DNA from: Methylobacterium sp. E-005
GTDB taxonomy: Bacteria; Pseudomonadota; Alphaproteobacteria; Rhizobiales; Beijerinckiaceae
Assembly: GCF_022829725.1 (NCBI RefSeq)
Contig: NZ_JAKSYG010000062.1
Span: 124,001 to 188,000 of the forward strand
Length of the DNA stretch: 64,000 nt
Direction: 5' to 3'
Shown here in pieces: positions 48,015-56,935 of the stretch; positions within the stretch are counted from its first letter, which is position 1, and every line of letters begins with the position of its first letter. The notes below the pieces were generated by a model, which was not told the DNA's origin, searched no databases, and saw only the letters and a program-made list of their open reading frames with translations. The translations under genes were made by a program, and so were the position numbers.

Positions 48015-48032
48015 CCTAAGAAGACCCTAAGA
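48015..48032 (-). promoter_or_regulatory. Tandem heptamer (TCTTAGG-N4-TCTTAGG) upstream of pqqA
   Basis: On the minus strand two identical TCTTAGG heptamers are separated by 4 nt, i.e. an 11-nt repeat, 44-61 nt before the pqqA ATG. A third copy lies at 48174-48180, next to a CTTAAG. The 7-4-7 direct-repeat layout is that of OmpR/PhoB-class binding boxes, and an OmpR-class regulator gene lies directly upstream. The link is inference. Confidence 0.5.
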
Positions 48033-48195
48033 CACTGATGGCGCTCTCGTTTTTAGGCGCGGCACCGGTATCGACGATTCAGCGGCGCGCTTCAAGCACC
48101 AAATTGCCGGATCCTCCCAAATTTTTCGTGAGACCGGCCCTAAATATCCGGAAACCATTGGGAAACGTCAGCACCTAAGACTTAAGTACAGTCGC

Positions 48196-48900
48196 TCATT
48201 GCCGAAAATCGGGTCCGCGCAACTCCAGCATGAAGCCCTTGCCGCGCACTGTCGTCAGTGCAGGACCGCCATACCGCACGAAGTCCGCCATCTTCGAACG
48301 CAGATAGCCGATGTAGACGTCGACCACATTGAGCGAGAGACCGCCCTGGCTGGCCCAGAGCCGGTCGAAGATGTCGGCCCGGGAGACCGGCTTGCCGATA
48401 CTTTCCATCAGCATAGCGAGCAGGTCGGCCTCGCGGGGGGTGAGCCTGGCGCTGGCCTCGCCGCAGCTGGCCTGCCGGGTGTCGAGGTCGAGGTTCAGCC
48501 GGCCCGCGGTGATCCGCGAGCGCGGCGCCTCGGCCTGCTCGCGCCGCATCAGGTGGGTGCGCAGGCGCGCCACCAGCTCGTCGAATTCGAACGGCTTGAC
48601 GATGTAGTCGTCCGCGCCGAGGGCCAGACCCTCGGCCCGGTCGCGGATCTCGTCGCGGGCGGAGAGAAACAGGATCGCGCCGGGGTATCCGCCCTCCCGC
48701 AGGGAACGGCAGACATCGTGGCCTGACCCGTCCGGCAGGTTGATATCGAGGAGAACAGCGCCGGGGGCGGGATCGTGCGCGGCCTTCAGGGCCTCGTCGA
48801 CGCAGGCCGCGGTGCCGACCTCGAAGCCCTCGGCCTCCAGGCCGCGGGCCAGCAGGCCGCGGATGTCGATATCGTCCTCGACGATCAGGATCCGCGTCAT
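48196..48900 (-). CDS. OmpR-family response regulator
   Basis: 234 residues. The receiver domain has VEDD acidic residues, phospho-acceptor Asp52 (LLDINLPDGSG), Ser80 and Lys102 (YIVKPFEF). A winged helix-turn-helix output domain (about 130-230; LTPREADLLAMLMES, YIGYLRSKM) follows. It overlaps the stop of the histidine kinase by 4 nt. It lies directly upstream of pqqA on the same strand, about 220 nt away, so the pqq genes are a likely target (inference). Confidence 0.93.
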   Translation of the reverse strand: MTRILIVEDDIDIRGLLARGLEAEGFEVGTAACVDEALKAAHDPAPGAVLLDINLPDGSGHDVCRSLREGGYPGAILFLSARDEIRDRAEGLALGADDYIVKPFEFDELVARLRTHLMRREQAEAPRSRITAGRLNLDLDTRQASCGEASARLTPREADLLAMLMESIGKPVSRADIFDRLWASQGGLSLNVVDVYIGYLRSKMADFVRYGGPALTTVRGKGFMLELRGPDFRQ

Positions 48901-50531
48901 GCGGCCGGCTCCCTCACCTGTGCGGCGCCGGCCGTGTCCCCGACCGTGCCGGATTCCCATGCCGGATCGAGCGCCGGAATGTCCAGGCTGACGCGGGCGC
49001 CGCGCCCGTCCGGTCCGGCACCCAAGCGGATCGTCCCGCCGTGCTGCTCGACGATCCAGCGCGCCAGGGCGAGCCCGATGCCGAAGCCGATCTCGTCGGG
49101 CCCCGCGCCGGCGCCGCGCTTGAAGCGCTCGAACAGCTCGGCCTCGGAGGCAGTAAAGCCAGGGCCATCATCCGTGACGGTGATCCGACCCGCCGGGCCT
49201 GGGATGGCCGACAGGGCAACCTCCACCCGGGTGAGACCGGTCGCGTGGCGCAGGGCATTGTCCACGAGGCTCTCGACGGTCTGCCGGATCCACTCGCGGT
49301 CGGCGACGCATTCGACGTCCTGGGTTCCCGGATCGAGGGTGAGGGCGACCCGGCGGCGGGCGGCCTCCGACGCCATGTTGTCCACCGCCTCCGACAGGAC
49401 GAGGGCCAGCCCGAGCGGACGCTTGTCGAACGCGATCTCGCCCGTCTCCGACCGGGCGACGCGCAGCAGATCCTCGACCCGCAGCTTCAATCGCTGCGCC
49501 CGCTTCTTGATCGTCGCGAAGACCGGTCCCGGATCGGCGCCGCGGGAGGCGCCGCGCAGGGCGAGGTCGCACTCGCCCAGAATCACGGTGAGTGGCGTGC
49601 GCAGCTCATGGCTGACATCGGCGAAGAAGCGCCGCCGCGACTGATCCACGGATTCAAGGCGCGCATTGGCGGCGCGCAGATCCGCCGTCCGGGCCGCAAC
49701 GGTGTCCTCCAGCGCGGCCCGATCGGCGGCGACCCGCGATTCCCGGCGGGCGAGGCGGGCCGCCATGCGGTTGACGTTGGTCATCAGCAGGCCGAGTTCG
49801 TCCCGGGTCGCAACGGAGAGGCGGGTATCCAGGGCGCCGTGCCCGATGGCGCTCGCGGCCCGGCGGACCTCCTCGATCCGCGCCAGCGTCGGCCGGGTGA
49901 CGCCGCGATAGAGGATCGCCAGCAGCACGAGGGCCGCCGTCACGGCTGCCGCCGCGGCCAGGCGCAGGCGTTCGGACAGGGCCCGGGCCTGCTCGGAGCC
50001 CAGCGCCATGCTGCGCCGCTCGGCCTCGATCAGGAAGGAAAGTGGCTGGCCCGTCATGGCGCCGAAGCCGTTGAGCGCGCCCTTGATCGAATCCTGGCGC
50101 TTCTCAGGGTCCGATTGACGGCTGATCAGCGCCACCTGCCGATCGAGGACGGCGCGGGCGGCGCGCAGAGCAGCCATCGGTCGCGTCCGCGCAGCGTACT
50201 GCATCCGGTCCGCGGGATCGTCGCTCGGCGGGAAGCTCCTGGCCAGGGCCTCGTCGACGGTCATGAGGGCGCGATCGGCGTTGTCGCGGGCGATGGCCAT
50301 CGCCTCGGGCTGTCCGTCGGGATTGCCGACGGTCTCGACAGCGGCCAAGCCGAACTGCGTGAGGCGGCCGGACAGTTCGGCGAGCAGTTCCAGCCGCCGC
50401 TGTGCTTCGAGCGTCCGGTCGACCGTCCGCTCCGCCGCGCCGATCGCCGCGAGCGCCGCGGCGGCGGCGAGCATCACAACGATGGCGGTGCCGCCCAGAA
50501 GCAGGGCGAAGCGGATCTTCAGCGAGCGCAT
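48897..50531 (-). CDS. Sensor histidine kinase
   Basis: 544 residues. TM1 is about 8-31, with a periplasmic helical sensor of about 160 residues, TM2 about 191-208 and HAMP about 210-262. The HisKA box has His308 (FFADVSHELRTPLTVI) and the HATPase domain has DNALRHA, DDGPGF and GFGIGLALARWIVEQHGG. The helical sensor (no recognised ligand domain) resembles four-helix-bundle sensors. It is co-translated with the response regulator. Confidence 0.92.
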   Translation of the reverse strand: MRSLKIRFALLLGGTAIVVMLAAAAALAAIGAAERTVDRTLEAQRRLELLAELSGRLTQFGLAAVETVGNPDGQPEAMAIARDNADRALMTVDEALARSFPPSDDPADRMQYAARTRPMAALRAARAVLDRQVALISRQSDPEKRQDSIKGALNGFGAMTGQPLSFLIEAERRSMALGSEQARALSERLRLAAAAAVTAALVLLAILYRGVTRPTLARIEEVRRAASAIGHGALDTRLSVATRDELGLLMTNVNRMAARLARRESRVAADRAALEDTVAARTADLRAANARLESVDQSRRRFFADVSHELRTPLTVILGECDLALRGASRGADPGPVFATIKKRAQRLKLRVEDLLRVARSETGEIAFDKRPLGLALVLSEAVDNMASEAARRRVALTLDPGTQDVECVADREWIRQTVESLVDNALRHATGLTRVEVALSAIPGPAGRITVTDDGPGFTASEAELFERFKRGAGAGPDEIGFGIGLALARWIVEQHGGTIRLGAGPDGRGARVSLDIPALDPAWESGTVGDTAGAAQVREPAA

Positions 50532-50591
50532 GGAGCCGCCCTTGAACCAGGGCTCAGCATGTCACTGTCGCGCCGGAGAACCAAGGCGCGG

Positions 50592-50798
50592 TCACAAATC
50601 CTTCGGGGCGCTGCCCTTGGCTGCGCAGCGCCAGCGCTCGACATGCCACTCGGGATGGGAAGCCTGCCACGTCGCCAAAGCGCTCTGGGAGTTGCGCAGG
50701 CACACGAACGGGTTCGATTTCTCGAACGACATCTCGATCCTGTCCTCGCGGCAGGTCGAGGGCTGGGCGACGAGGCAGATCGACAGCAGCAACAGCAT
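50592..50798 (-). CDS. Small exported hypothetical protein
   Basis: 68 residues beginning with a hydrophobic stretch (MLLLLSICLVAQPS), then a polar domain with Cys in STCREDR, FVCLRN and RWRCA. It includes the HPEWHVERWRCA motif, which I have seen in small proteins of Rhizobiales but cannot name. Lies between fhcC and the kinase gene, all on the minus strand. Confidence 0.6.
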   Translation of the reverse strand: MLLLLSICLVAQPSTCREDRIEMSFEKSNPFVCLRNSQSALATWQASHPEWHVERWRCAAKGSAPKDL

Positions 50799-50897
50799 GG
50801 GCGCGTTCCCGGGGTGCCAGCCTCGTTCGGGCCAGCTTGAACGGGAGCATAGGACGCGTTCACGTCCCTTGCCCAGCCGTCCCTGGCCCTGGCGGCG

Positions 50898-51692
50898 TCA
50901 GGCCGCGGCCCAGATCTCACCCTTGGCGATGGTGGCGAGATCACCCGAATAGCGCCGCAGGGGCCGGTCGAGCAGAGCGGCGTGCTCCGGGCTGAGGCCG
51001 CGGAGGGCCTTGGCCAGGAGCCGCAGGAACACGAGATCGTGCGTGCCGGTCTCCACGAAGGTCTCGGCCATCCGGCCGTGGGTGCCCAGGAGAAGTGTCC
51101 CACGGCGCATGCCGAGGCCCGGATGATCGCCGACCGATAGGGCTGCCACGGTGCCGGCAATCATGCGCGAGCCCGCGAGGGCACCCGCGCGTCCGGCCAG
51201 GATCGTCCCGCGCCGCATCCGGTCGCCAAGATGCGCACCCGCCGTGCCGCGGATGATCAGAGTCGCCCCGTCGAGCCCAACCTTGGCGGCGTAGACCGCG
51301 CCGCCGGCATAATCGCCGGCATCGCCCGCGATGGTGATCGTGCCGCCGGTGGCGCCGGAGGCCGCGTAGGGGCCGGCATTTCCGCTGACCGTCAGGCTGC
51401 CACCCACCATGCCGGCGCCGAGGCGCTGGCCGACATCGCCGGTCACCCGGATCGTCCCGTCCGACAGGGAGGCGCCGACGCGATCCAGGCGCTCATGGCC
51501 GCCCTCGATGGTCAGGGTGTCCGACCCGTCGAGCGTCACAGAGAAACACTCGCCCAGGCGCACTCCCGTCCGGGTTGTGCCGACCTCCAGGCGCTCGGCC
51601 TCACCTTGCGAGAGGCCCTTCAGTGCCAGGGGATTGATGTTCAGAAAATCCAGCCGCTCGGGCGGCGCTTGGCGCAGGGTGAGGGTGCTCAC
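50898..51692 (-). CDS. fhcC: FhcC, formyltransferase/hydrolase complex subunit C
   Basis: 264 residues related to FwdC/FmdC. A right-handed beta-helix is indicated by repeated glycine motifs (GASLSDGTIRVTGDVG, GAGMVGGSLTVSGNAG, GDRMRRGTILAGRAG). It is part of Fhc, which with FhcD moves the formyl group from formyl-H4MPT to a methanofuran-type carrier and hydrolyses it to formate. It is the last gene of fhcBADC; three nt separate it from fhcD. Confidence 0.95.
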   Translation of the reverse strand: MSTLTLRQAPPERLDFLNINPLALKGLSQGEAERLEVGTTRTGVRLGECFSVTLDGSDTLTIEGGHERLDRVGASLSDGTIRVTGDVGQRLGAGMVGGSLTVSGNAGPYAASGATGGTITIAGDAGDYAGGAVYAAKVGLDGATLIIRGTAGAHLGDRMRRGTILAGRAGALAGSRMIAGTVAALSVGDHPGLGMRRGTLLLGTHGRMAETFVETGTHDLVFLRLLAKALRGLSPEHAALLDRPLRRYSGDLATIAKGEIWAAA

Positions 51693-51695
51693 GGC

Positions 51696-52643
51696 TCAGC
51701 CCTCCGTCTTGGCGTCGTCGCGCGCGAGCAGGTCGCGCAGATGGTAGTGGTGGCGGCCGAGATTGCCGCCGTAATTGCCGGCCGTCACGGCGATCAGCCC
51801 GTGCTTGCCGCCGATCTCGGTCGCCGCGTGCAAGCCGGCTCGCATCGAGTCCGACACGCCCTGCGAGGTGAGGGCATCGATCACGATCTCCAGCACCACG
51901 CCGCATTCCGCCGGCAGGGCCGAGCCGGCGCGGCCTTTCAGGGTCGGGCAGTAGGCGTCGTTGGTGGAAGCCATCATGCCCTTGGTCCGCCCGCCGACCT
52001 TCGATCCGGATCGCACGATGCCACCGGGGAAGGGCAGGATCGCGCCCGGCACCGCCTTGGCAGCCTCCACCGCGACCTCGGCGACCTTCAGCGTCTCGGC
52101 ATGGGTCCGGCCGAGGAACAGCAGGTTGCCGCCGCCGACCGCACCATCGACGGCCCGGACCGAATCCTCGCAGAGGAACTCGCCGTCCATGACCGGGATG
52201 CGCCAGTAGCGCCGCACCTTGCCAGACGCGTCGGGCAGGCGCTTGGCGATCGCGAACCCGTCACCGAAGTAGCGGATCGCGCCGCCGAGCTTGATCTTGT
52301 GCGGTCCCTCGACGCCCGCGTAGCAGGCGGTGCCCGGGCAGGTGAGGATGCACTGGCCCACGCGTTTGATCAGCTGATCCTTGAGCCCGTTCGGCTCGAA
52401 GCCGAACAGCAGGATGCGCACGCCCGGCCGCCCATCCGGCGTTTCCTCCGGCGACAGCTCGGCGTCGATCCCGGCCTCGGCGCCGCAGCCGATCACCGAG
52501 GTGGCGAAGCCCGTCATCGTGGTGGCGGCGATCATCGCCCATTTGGCGGTGTCGTTCGTGACGACGATGGCCGTGCCGGCCACGTCGAACGCCTCCGCGA
52601 AGGTGTCGATCACCCGGATGCCGTTGAGGGAGAGATCAGACAT
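51696..52643 (-). CDS. fhcD: FhcD, formylmethanofuran:tetrahydromethanopterin formyltransferase
   Basis: A 315-residue Ftr homologue. Start LNGIRVIDTFAEAFDV; typical segments are MTGFATSVIGCGAEAGI and CPGTACYAGVEG. It transfers the formyl group between H4MPT and the carrier bound by FhcA. The fhcA stop lies 27 nt upstream. Confidence 0.96.
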   Translation of the reverse strand: MSDLSLNGIRVIDTFAEAFDVAGTAIVVTNDTAKWAMIAATTMTGFATSVIGCGAEAGIDAELSPEETPDGRPGVRILLFGFEPNGLKDQLIKRVGQCILTCPGTACYAGVEGPHKIKLGGAIRYFGDGFAIAKRLPDASGKVRRYWRIPVMDGEFLCEDSVRAVDGAVGGGNLLFLGRTHAETLKVAEVAVEAAKAVPGAILPFPGGIVRSGSKVGGRTKGMMASTNDAYCPTLKGRAGSALPAECGVVLEIVIDALTSQGVSDSMRAGLHAATEIGGKHGLIAVTAGNYGGNLGRHHYHLRDLLARDDAKTEG

Positions 52644-52670
52644 CGTACGTCCCGCAGCTCGCCCCGCTGA

Positions 52671-54317
52671 TCACGCCCGACATGGCACCGCCTCGAAAGT
52701 CTCCATGCCCTCACCGAACGCGGCATCGGGCACCGCGAAGCTGTCGAGGCCCTCGCCGAACCGCTCCGTCAGGTACGTGTCGGCGCGCTTTGCCATGGCC
52801 CTGTCGGACTCGACGGTGAGCGAGAGCGTGCGCCCGGAGCGCCATTCCACCACCTCGCCATCCTCGACGATCGGCATCCCGTCCTTGAGGACGAGCTTGG
52901 CCGCGGTGAACATCGCGGTGCGGTTGGCGTCGTCCCGGTAGACCGCCACGTCCGCCCGTGCCCCGGCCCGCAGATGGCCGCGGTCCGAAAGCCCCAGCAG
53001 CTTGGCCGGTCCGGATCGGGTCAGCTGTGCGATCTCCGAGAGCGTGTATTCCCGCTCCAGCCCCGGCAGGCCCGAGCGCTCTCCGACGATCTTGGGCAGG
53101 GTCGCGATCTCGCGGTCGCGCTCGGACTTGTCCATCAGCAGGTGGATGATGCGCGGGTACTGGGTGAACGGGCCGCCATTCGGATGGTCGGTGGTCAGGA
53201 TCGTCCGCTCGGGGTCGGTGGAGAGCAGCATGATCTCCAGGCCGATCGCCCATTGCAGCGAGCTGGTCGGTCCCTTGGGCCGATACAGGAACGGCACCAC
53301 GCCGCCGCCCTCGGCATCGCCCGCGTTCAGCACCCACTTCTTCGGGTTGGCGCCCTTCCGCCCCGCGAACTGGCGCAGGATGTCGAGGGAGACTGTCACG
53401 GTCTGGCCGAACACGACCTGCCCGATATCGAGGGTCGCGTTCGGATTGTCGGTGATCGCCTGCGCGATCCGCTCGGCGGCCGAGCGGAAGCCGCCGGTGC
53501 CGGGATTGGCCGGATCGACCGCGCCGTAGGCGTAGAACTGCGCATGCGCGAAGTGGATGCGCCGCCCCTCCGCCGCGTCGAGCGTCGCCATGAAGCTGTC
53601 GTCGGCGCCCGGCAGGCCCAGATTGTTGCAGTGGACGTGCAGCGGGTGCGGGACGCCGATCTCCTCGACCGCGTCGAGGAGCGAGCCCATGATCTGCCGC
53701 GTCGAGAGACCGTAGCAGGGGATTTCGTCGTCGAGCGACAGGCGGAGCGCGCCATCCTTGAAGGCCGAGGCGCCGCCCGCGTTGATGCATTTCACGCCGA
53801 GGCCGCGCGACTGCGCCACCGACAGGCTGACGAGGTCGCGCACGGCGTTGCCGCCCTGGCGCTCGCGCAGCAGCTGCAGGAGCTGATCGTCGTTGCCCAT
53901 CACGGTGAGCGCACCGCGGTCGAGCAGCGGGATGTCGGCGAGTTCGAGCTGCGTGGCGAGCGCATGGGTCGGCGGCATCGCGGGCTCGACCGCCGTGGTG
54001 TAGCCCATCCGCGCGTAGGTGGATCCGATCCAGGCCGCGGCCCCGCCGGCATGCGCGAAGGGATGGCCCTCGGGCGCCGCCTCGCTCACATAGAGATCGG
54101 GCAGGAGCAGCCGCGAGGTGATCACGTTGCCGCCCGCGATGTGCGAATGCACCTCGACGCCGCCGGCCATCACCACGCAGCCCGCCGCGTCGATGACCTG
54201 GTCGGGCTCGCGACCCGGCGGGTCGATCACCCTTCCGTCCTCGATCCAGACATCCCCGACGGAATTGCGGGACGCGGTCGGATCGACGACGCGCCCGCCC
54301 CGGATCACGCTCAGCAT
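52671..54317 (-). CDS. fhcA: FhcA, formyltransferase/hydrolase complex subunit A
   Basis: A 548-residue FwdA-type amidohydrolase. The metal-binding HSH motif (His57, His59) follows VVMAGGVEV, the Lys/His region is LHVHCNNLG and the Asp loop reads TTDHPNGGPF. It hydrolyses the formylated carrier to formate. Starts inside the last codons of fhcB (7-nt overlap). Confidence 0.96.
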   Translation of the reverse strand: MLSVIRGGRVVDPTASRNSVGDVWIEDGRVIDPPGREPDQVIDAAGCVVMAGGVEVHSHIAGGNVITSRLLLPDLYVSEAAPEGHPFAHAGGAAAWIGSTYARMGYTTAVEPAMPPTHALATQLELADIPLLDRGALTVMGNDDQLLQLLRERQGGNAVRDLVSLSVAQSRGLGVKCINAGGASAFKDGALRLSLDDEIPCYGLSTRQIMGSLLDAVEEIGVPHPLHVHCNNLGLPGADDSFMATLDAAEGRRIHFAHAQFYAYGAVDPANPGTGGFRSAAERIAQAITDNPNATLDIGQVVFGQTVTVSLDILRQFAGRKGANPKKWVLNAGDAEGGGVVPFLYRPKGPTSSLQWAIGLEIMLLSTDPERTILTTDHPNGGPFTQYPRIIHLLMDKSERDREIATLPKIVGERSGLPGLEREYTLSEIAQLTRSGPAKLLGLSDRGHLRAGARADVAVYRDDANRTAMFTAAKLVLKDGMPIVEDGEVVEWRSGRTLSLTVESDRAMAKRADTYLTERFGEGLDSFAVPDAAFGEGMETFEAVPCRA

Positions 54318-55381
54318 GCGGGTTCACTCCTCGACGCGGTCTGGCCGGAGATCAGGCGCTCCTTCAGGGCGCCGAGGATCGATGCGGCCGACGGCAGATC
54401 CGTGGGCGCCGAGGCCGGCCAATAGGTCAGCGCGGCGCGCGGCTCGTTCCACAGCACGCCGCCATGGTCGCGGCCGGGCTGGCCGACCGCGATGACAATC
54501 TCGCCAGCCTTGGCTTCGCCGTCCGCGACCAGTGCCACGGACGGAACCGCCGAAAGCCAGTCCGGGCGCGCCACCGGCACGGAGGCGAGCCAGAGCACGG
54601 CGTCGGCCTCGCCGGCGGCGACCTGCCGGGCGGCGTCGAAGCGCCAGGGGTCATGTTCGGGCACGCGGCGGCCGAAGCCGCTGCGCGGCGCCTGACCGGT
54701 CATCCAGGCCGAGACGGGCACCACGGCCCGGTCCTGCCCGACGCCGCCGGTGGCGAGGGTGAAGCAGCGCGTCGTCTCGCTGAGCTCCATGGCGAGGCCC
54801 TGGAGCATCTCGATGCCGGCCTCGCCGAGCTCGGCGGGATCGTAAAGTAGAACGCCATACTGGGCGGCGGCGAGTCGGGCCGCGATCTGCCCGGGCAGGG
54901 CGTCGCCGGCCAGATGGCCGCGGGCATAGGCACGCAACACGCCGACGGCTTCCGTCAGACCGCCAGCGGCGGGCCAAGCCAGCGCCGCGGTGGCGTTCGC
55001 GCCGACAGCCAGGAGCGCGCGATCCGATCCCGCAGCGCGGCCGCGGGTCGGCTTCGTATCGATCAGGCGCTTCATCAACGGCGCCTGCCAGGGGGCGGCG
55101 CCCACCACCAGCACCGCGTCGGCGCGTCCGACCGCCTCGGCCGGCGTCGACGTCAGGGCGCCGACCCGGCTCAGTGCCCCCAATTCGGCATAGGTACCGG
55201 CCGAACCGGCGGTATCGACGGAGGCGCCGATGCGCCCCGCGAGATCATAGGCCGCGCGGATCGCCGCGACGTCGGCGCTCAGGCCGGCGATCACCGGCGC
55301 GCGCGCCTTGGCGAGGAGGGATGCGGCCGCCTCGATGGCGGTGCCCGCGTCCGTCGCGCCACCCTTCACCCAGGCTGCCAT
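54311..55381 (-). CDS. fhcB: FhcB, formyltransferase/hydrolase complex subunit B
   Basis: A 356-residue relative of FwdB/FmdB of methanogens. The sequence has only two Cys (residues in TTRCFT and the last codon), so the iron-sulfur and molybdopterin Cys of the archaeal enzyme are absent. This agrees with the known hydrolytic rather than redox role of Fhc. First gene of fhcBADC; divergent from the beta-RFAP synthase gene. Confidence 0.95.
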   Translation of the reverse strand: MAAWVKGGATDAGTAIEAAASLLAKARAPVIAGLSADVAAIRAAYDLAGRIGASVDTAGSAGTYAELGALSRVGALTSTPAEAVGRADAVLVVGAAPWQAPLMKRLIDTKPTRGRAAGSDRALLAVGANATAALAWPAAGGLTEAVGVLRAYARGHLAGDALPGQIAARLAAAQYGVLLYDPAELGEAGIEMLQGLAMELSETTRCFTLATGGVGQDRAVVPVSAWMTGQAPRSGFGRRVPEHDPWRFDAARQVAAGEADAVLWLASVPVARPDWLSAVPSVALVADGEAKAGEIVIAVGQPGRDHGGVLWNEPRAALTYWPASAPTDLPSAASILGALKERLISGQTASRSEPAC

Positions 55382-55742
55382 GCTCCCTCACGCACCGTTC
55401 TTGTCTCGTGTTTCGGAGCGGGCGACGGCCGTAAGACCGGACGAAGCGAGCCACCCCGAAACAGGGTTCCCGCAGTGTCGGAATGGCGCGTCCGCCCGTC
55501 AAGTTCCGGGCAGACGGCAAACTCGGCACGCCGTCGCAGGGCCTAGGTTTGCATTCATCGGCCCATCGCGGCAAGGGGGTCCGGTGGGATTGCCGGCCCG
55601 GAAACGGACTTCGGACCATCCGCTCGCAGGGTTCGGCGATGGGTGGCGGATGCGTCGCGCGCTCCTGGGCTGTCCATTTTTTGAGGTTCCTAAAGCGATT
55701 GCGGAACCAGATCGGGCACCCCAGCACGTCTACACGCCGCGC
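55382..55742. promoter_or_regulatory. Divergent promoter region between fhcB and the beta-RFAP synthase gene
   Basis: At least 361 nt (490 if the later GTG start is used) without a supported gene. An 8-nt inverted repeat, TGTTTCGG (55409-55416) and CCGAAACA (55456-55463), lies 28-82 nt upstream of fhcB and could be an operator. Nothing else is recognisable. Confidence 0.4.
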
Positions 55743-56849
55743 ATGCGGCGCCTCGAGCCCGCGTTCAGGACAGCGCGCACCAGACGAACCAGAGATCCGA
55801 CGTTGCCGTTGCCCCAGTCCCGGGCCGCGTGTGAAAAGCGCGCCGGACAGGCGGGATTCGAGGGGTTGTTGGTGGCCGAGGTGCCCGAGCGGAACGAAGC
55901 GGCTGCGGATGGCACGGTGCGGGTCGAGGCATCGGCACGGCTGCATTTCGGCTTCCTGGACCTGCACGGCGGGCTCGGTCGCCGGTTCGGCAGCATCGGC
56001 CTCGCCATCGACGAACCGTCCCTGATCCTGACAGCCCGGCGGGCGACGCATCTCGCCGTCGCGGGGCAAGAGGCCGACCGCGTGCGCGGCTATGCCGAGG
56101 CGGCGGCATCCCATCTCGGCTGCGGCACCGGCGTCGCCATCGCGGTGGAGCGTGCGATCCCGGCCCATGCCGGCTTCGGCTCCGGCACGCAGCTCGGTCT
56201 GGCGGTGGCGGCCGCCATGGCGCGCCTGAACGGAGCCCCCTTCGCGGCCGACGCCTTCGCGGCGACCCTCGATCGCGGCAACCGATCGGGCGTCGGCCTG
56301 TGCGCCTTCACGGAGGGCGGACTGATCGTCGATGGCGGGCGCGGGCCTGACGGGGGACCACCGCCGGTCATCGCGCGCCTGCCCTATCCCGAAGACTGGC
56401 GGATCGTCCTGATCGTCGATCCCGAGAGGGCCGGCGTCCACGGCGTGCCCGAGGTCGAGGCCTTCCGCGATCTGCCGCGTTTCCCCGAGGCGCAGGCCGC
56501 CGAGATCTGCCGAATCACGCTGATGCAGGTTCTGCCTTCGATCACCCTTGCGGAGCCGCAGGGTTTCGGCGCCGGGATCACCCGGATCCAGGCCCTGATC
56601 GGCGATCATTTCGCGCCCCACCAGGGCGGCCGATATGCGAGCGCCGCGGTGGCCGAGGTCCTCGCGAACGTCGCCGCGCGGGGCGTGCCGGGCTACGGCC
56701 AATCCTCCTGGGGGCCGACCGGATTCGTACTGATGCCCTCGGAGGCCGACGCCCGCACGCTGGTCGCCGATCTCGACCGGGGCGGACCGCTCCGCTTCAT
56801 CATCGCCCGTGGCCGCAACCATGGCGCTTCGGTAACCGGTCCGACTTGA
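55743..56849 (+). CDS. Beta-ribofuranosylaminobenzene 5'-phosphate synthase family protein
   Basis: Up to 368 residues from ATG 55743; GTG 55872 gives 325, closer to the family length. The conserved part starts VEASARLHFGFLDLHG, a GHMP-type nucleotide loop is PAHAGFGSGTQLGLAVA and the C-terminal domain includes GYGQSSWGPTGFVLM. The enzyme condenses PRPP with p-hydroxybenzoate or p-aminobenzoate in the first step of tetrahydromethanopterin synthesis. mtdB follows on the same strand. Confidence 0.93.
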   Translation: MRRLEPAFRTARTRRTRDPTLPLPQSRAACEKRAGQAGFEGLLVAEVPERNEAAADGTVRVEASARLHFGFLDLHGGLGRRFGSIGLAIDEPSLILTARRATHLAVAGQEADRVRGYAEAAASHLGCGTGVAIAVERAIPAHAGFGSGTQLGLAVAAAMARLNGAPFAADAFAATLDRGNRSGVGLCAFTEGGLIVDGGRGPDGGPPPVIARLPYPEDWRIVLIVDPERAGVHGVPEVEAFRDLPRFPEAQAAEICRITLMQVLPSITLAEPQGFGAGITRIQALIGDHFAPHQGGRYASAAVAEVLANVAARGVPGYGQSSWGPTGFVLMPSEADARTLVADLDRGGPLRFIIARGRNHGASVTGPT

Positions 56850-56935
56850 CCAGCCCGTCCCGGGCTTGACCCGGAACACCGCTCCGGGTTTGGACGATGG
56901 TGATGCGCATCGGTCGCGCACCGTACGGGGAAGCC

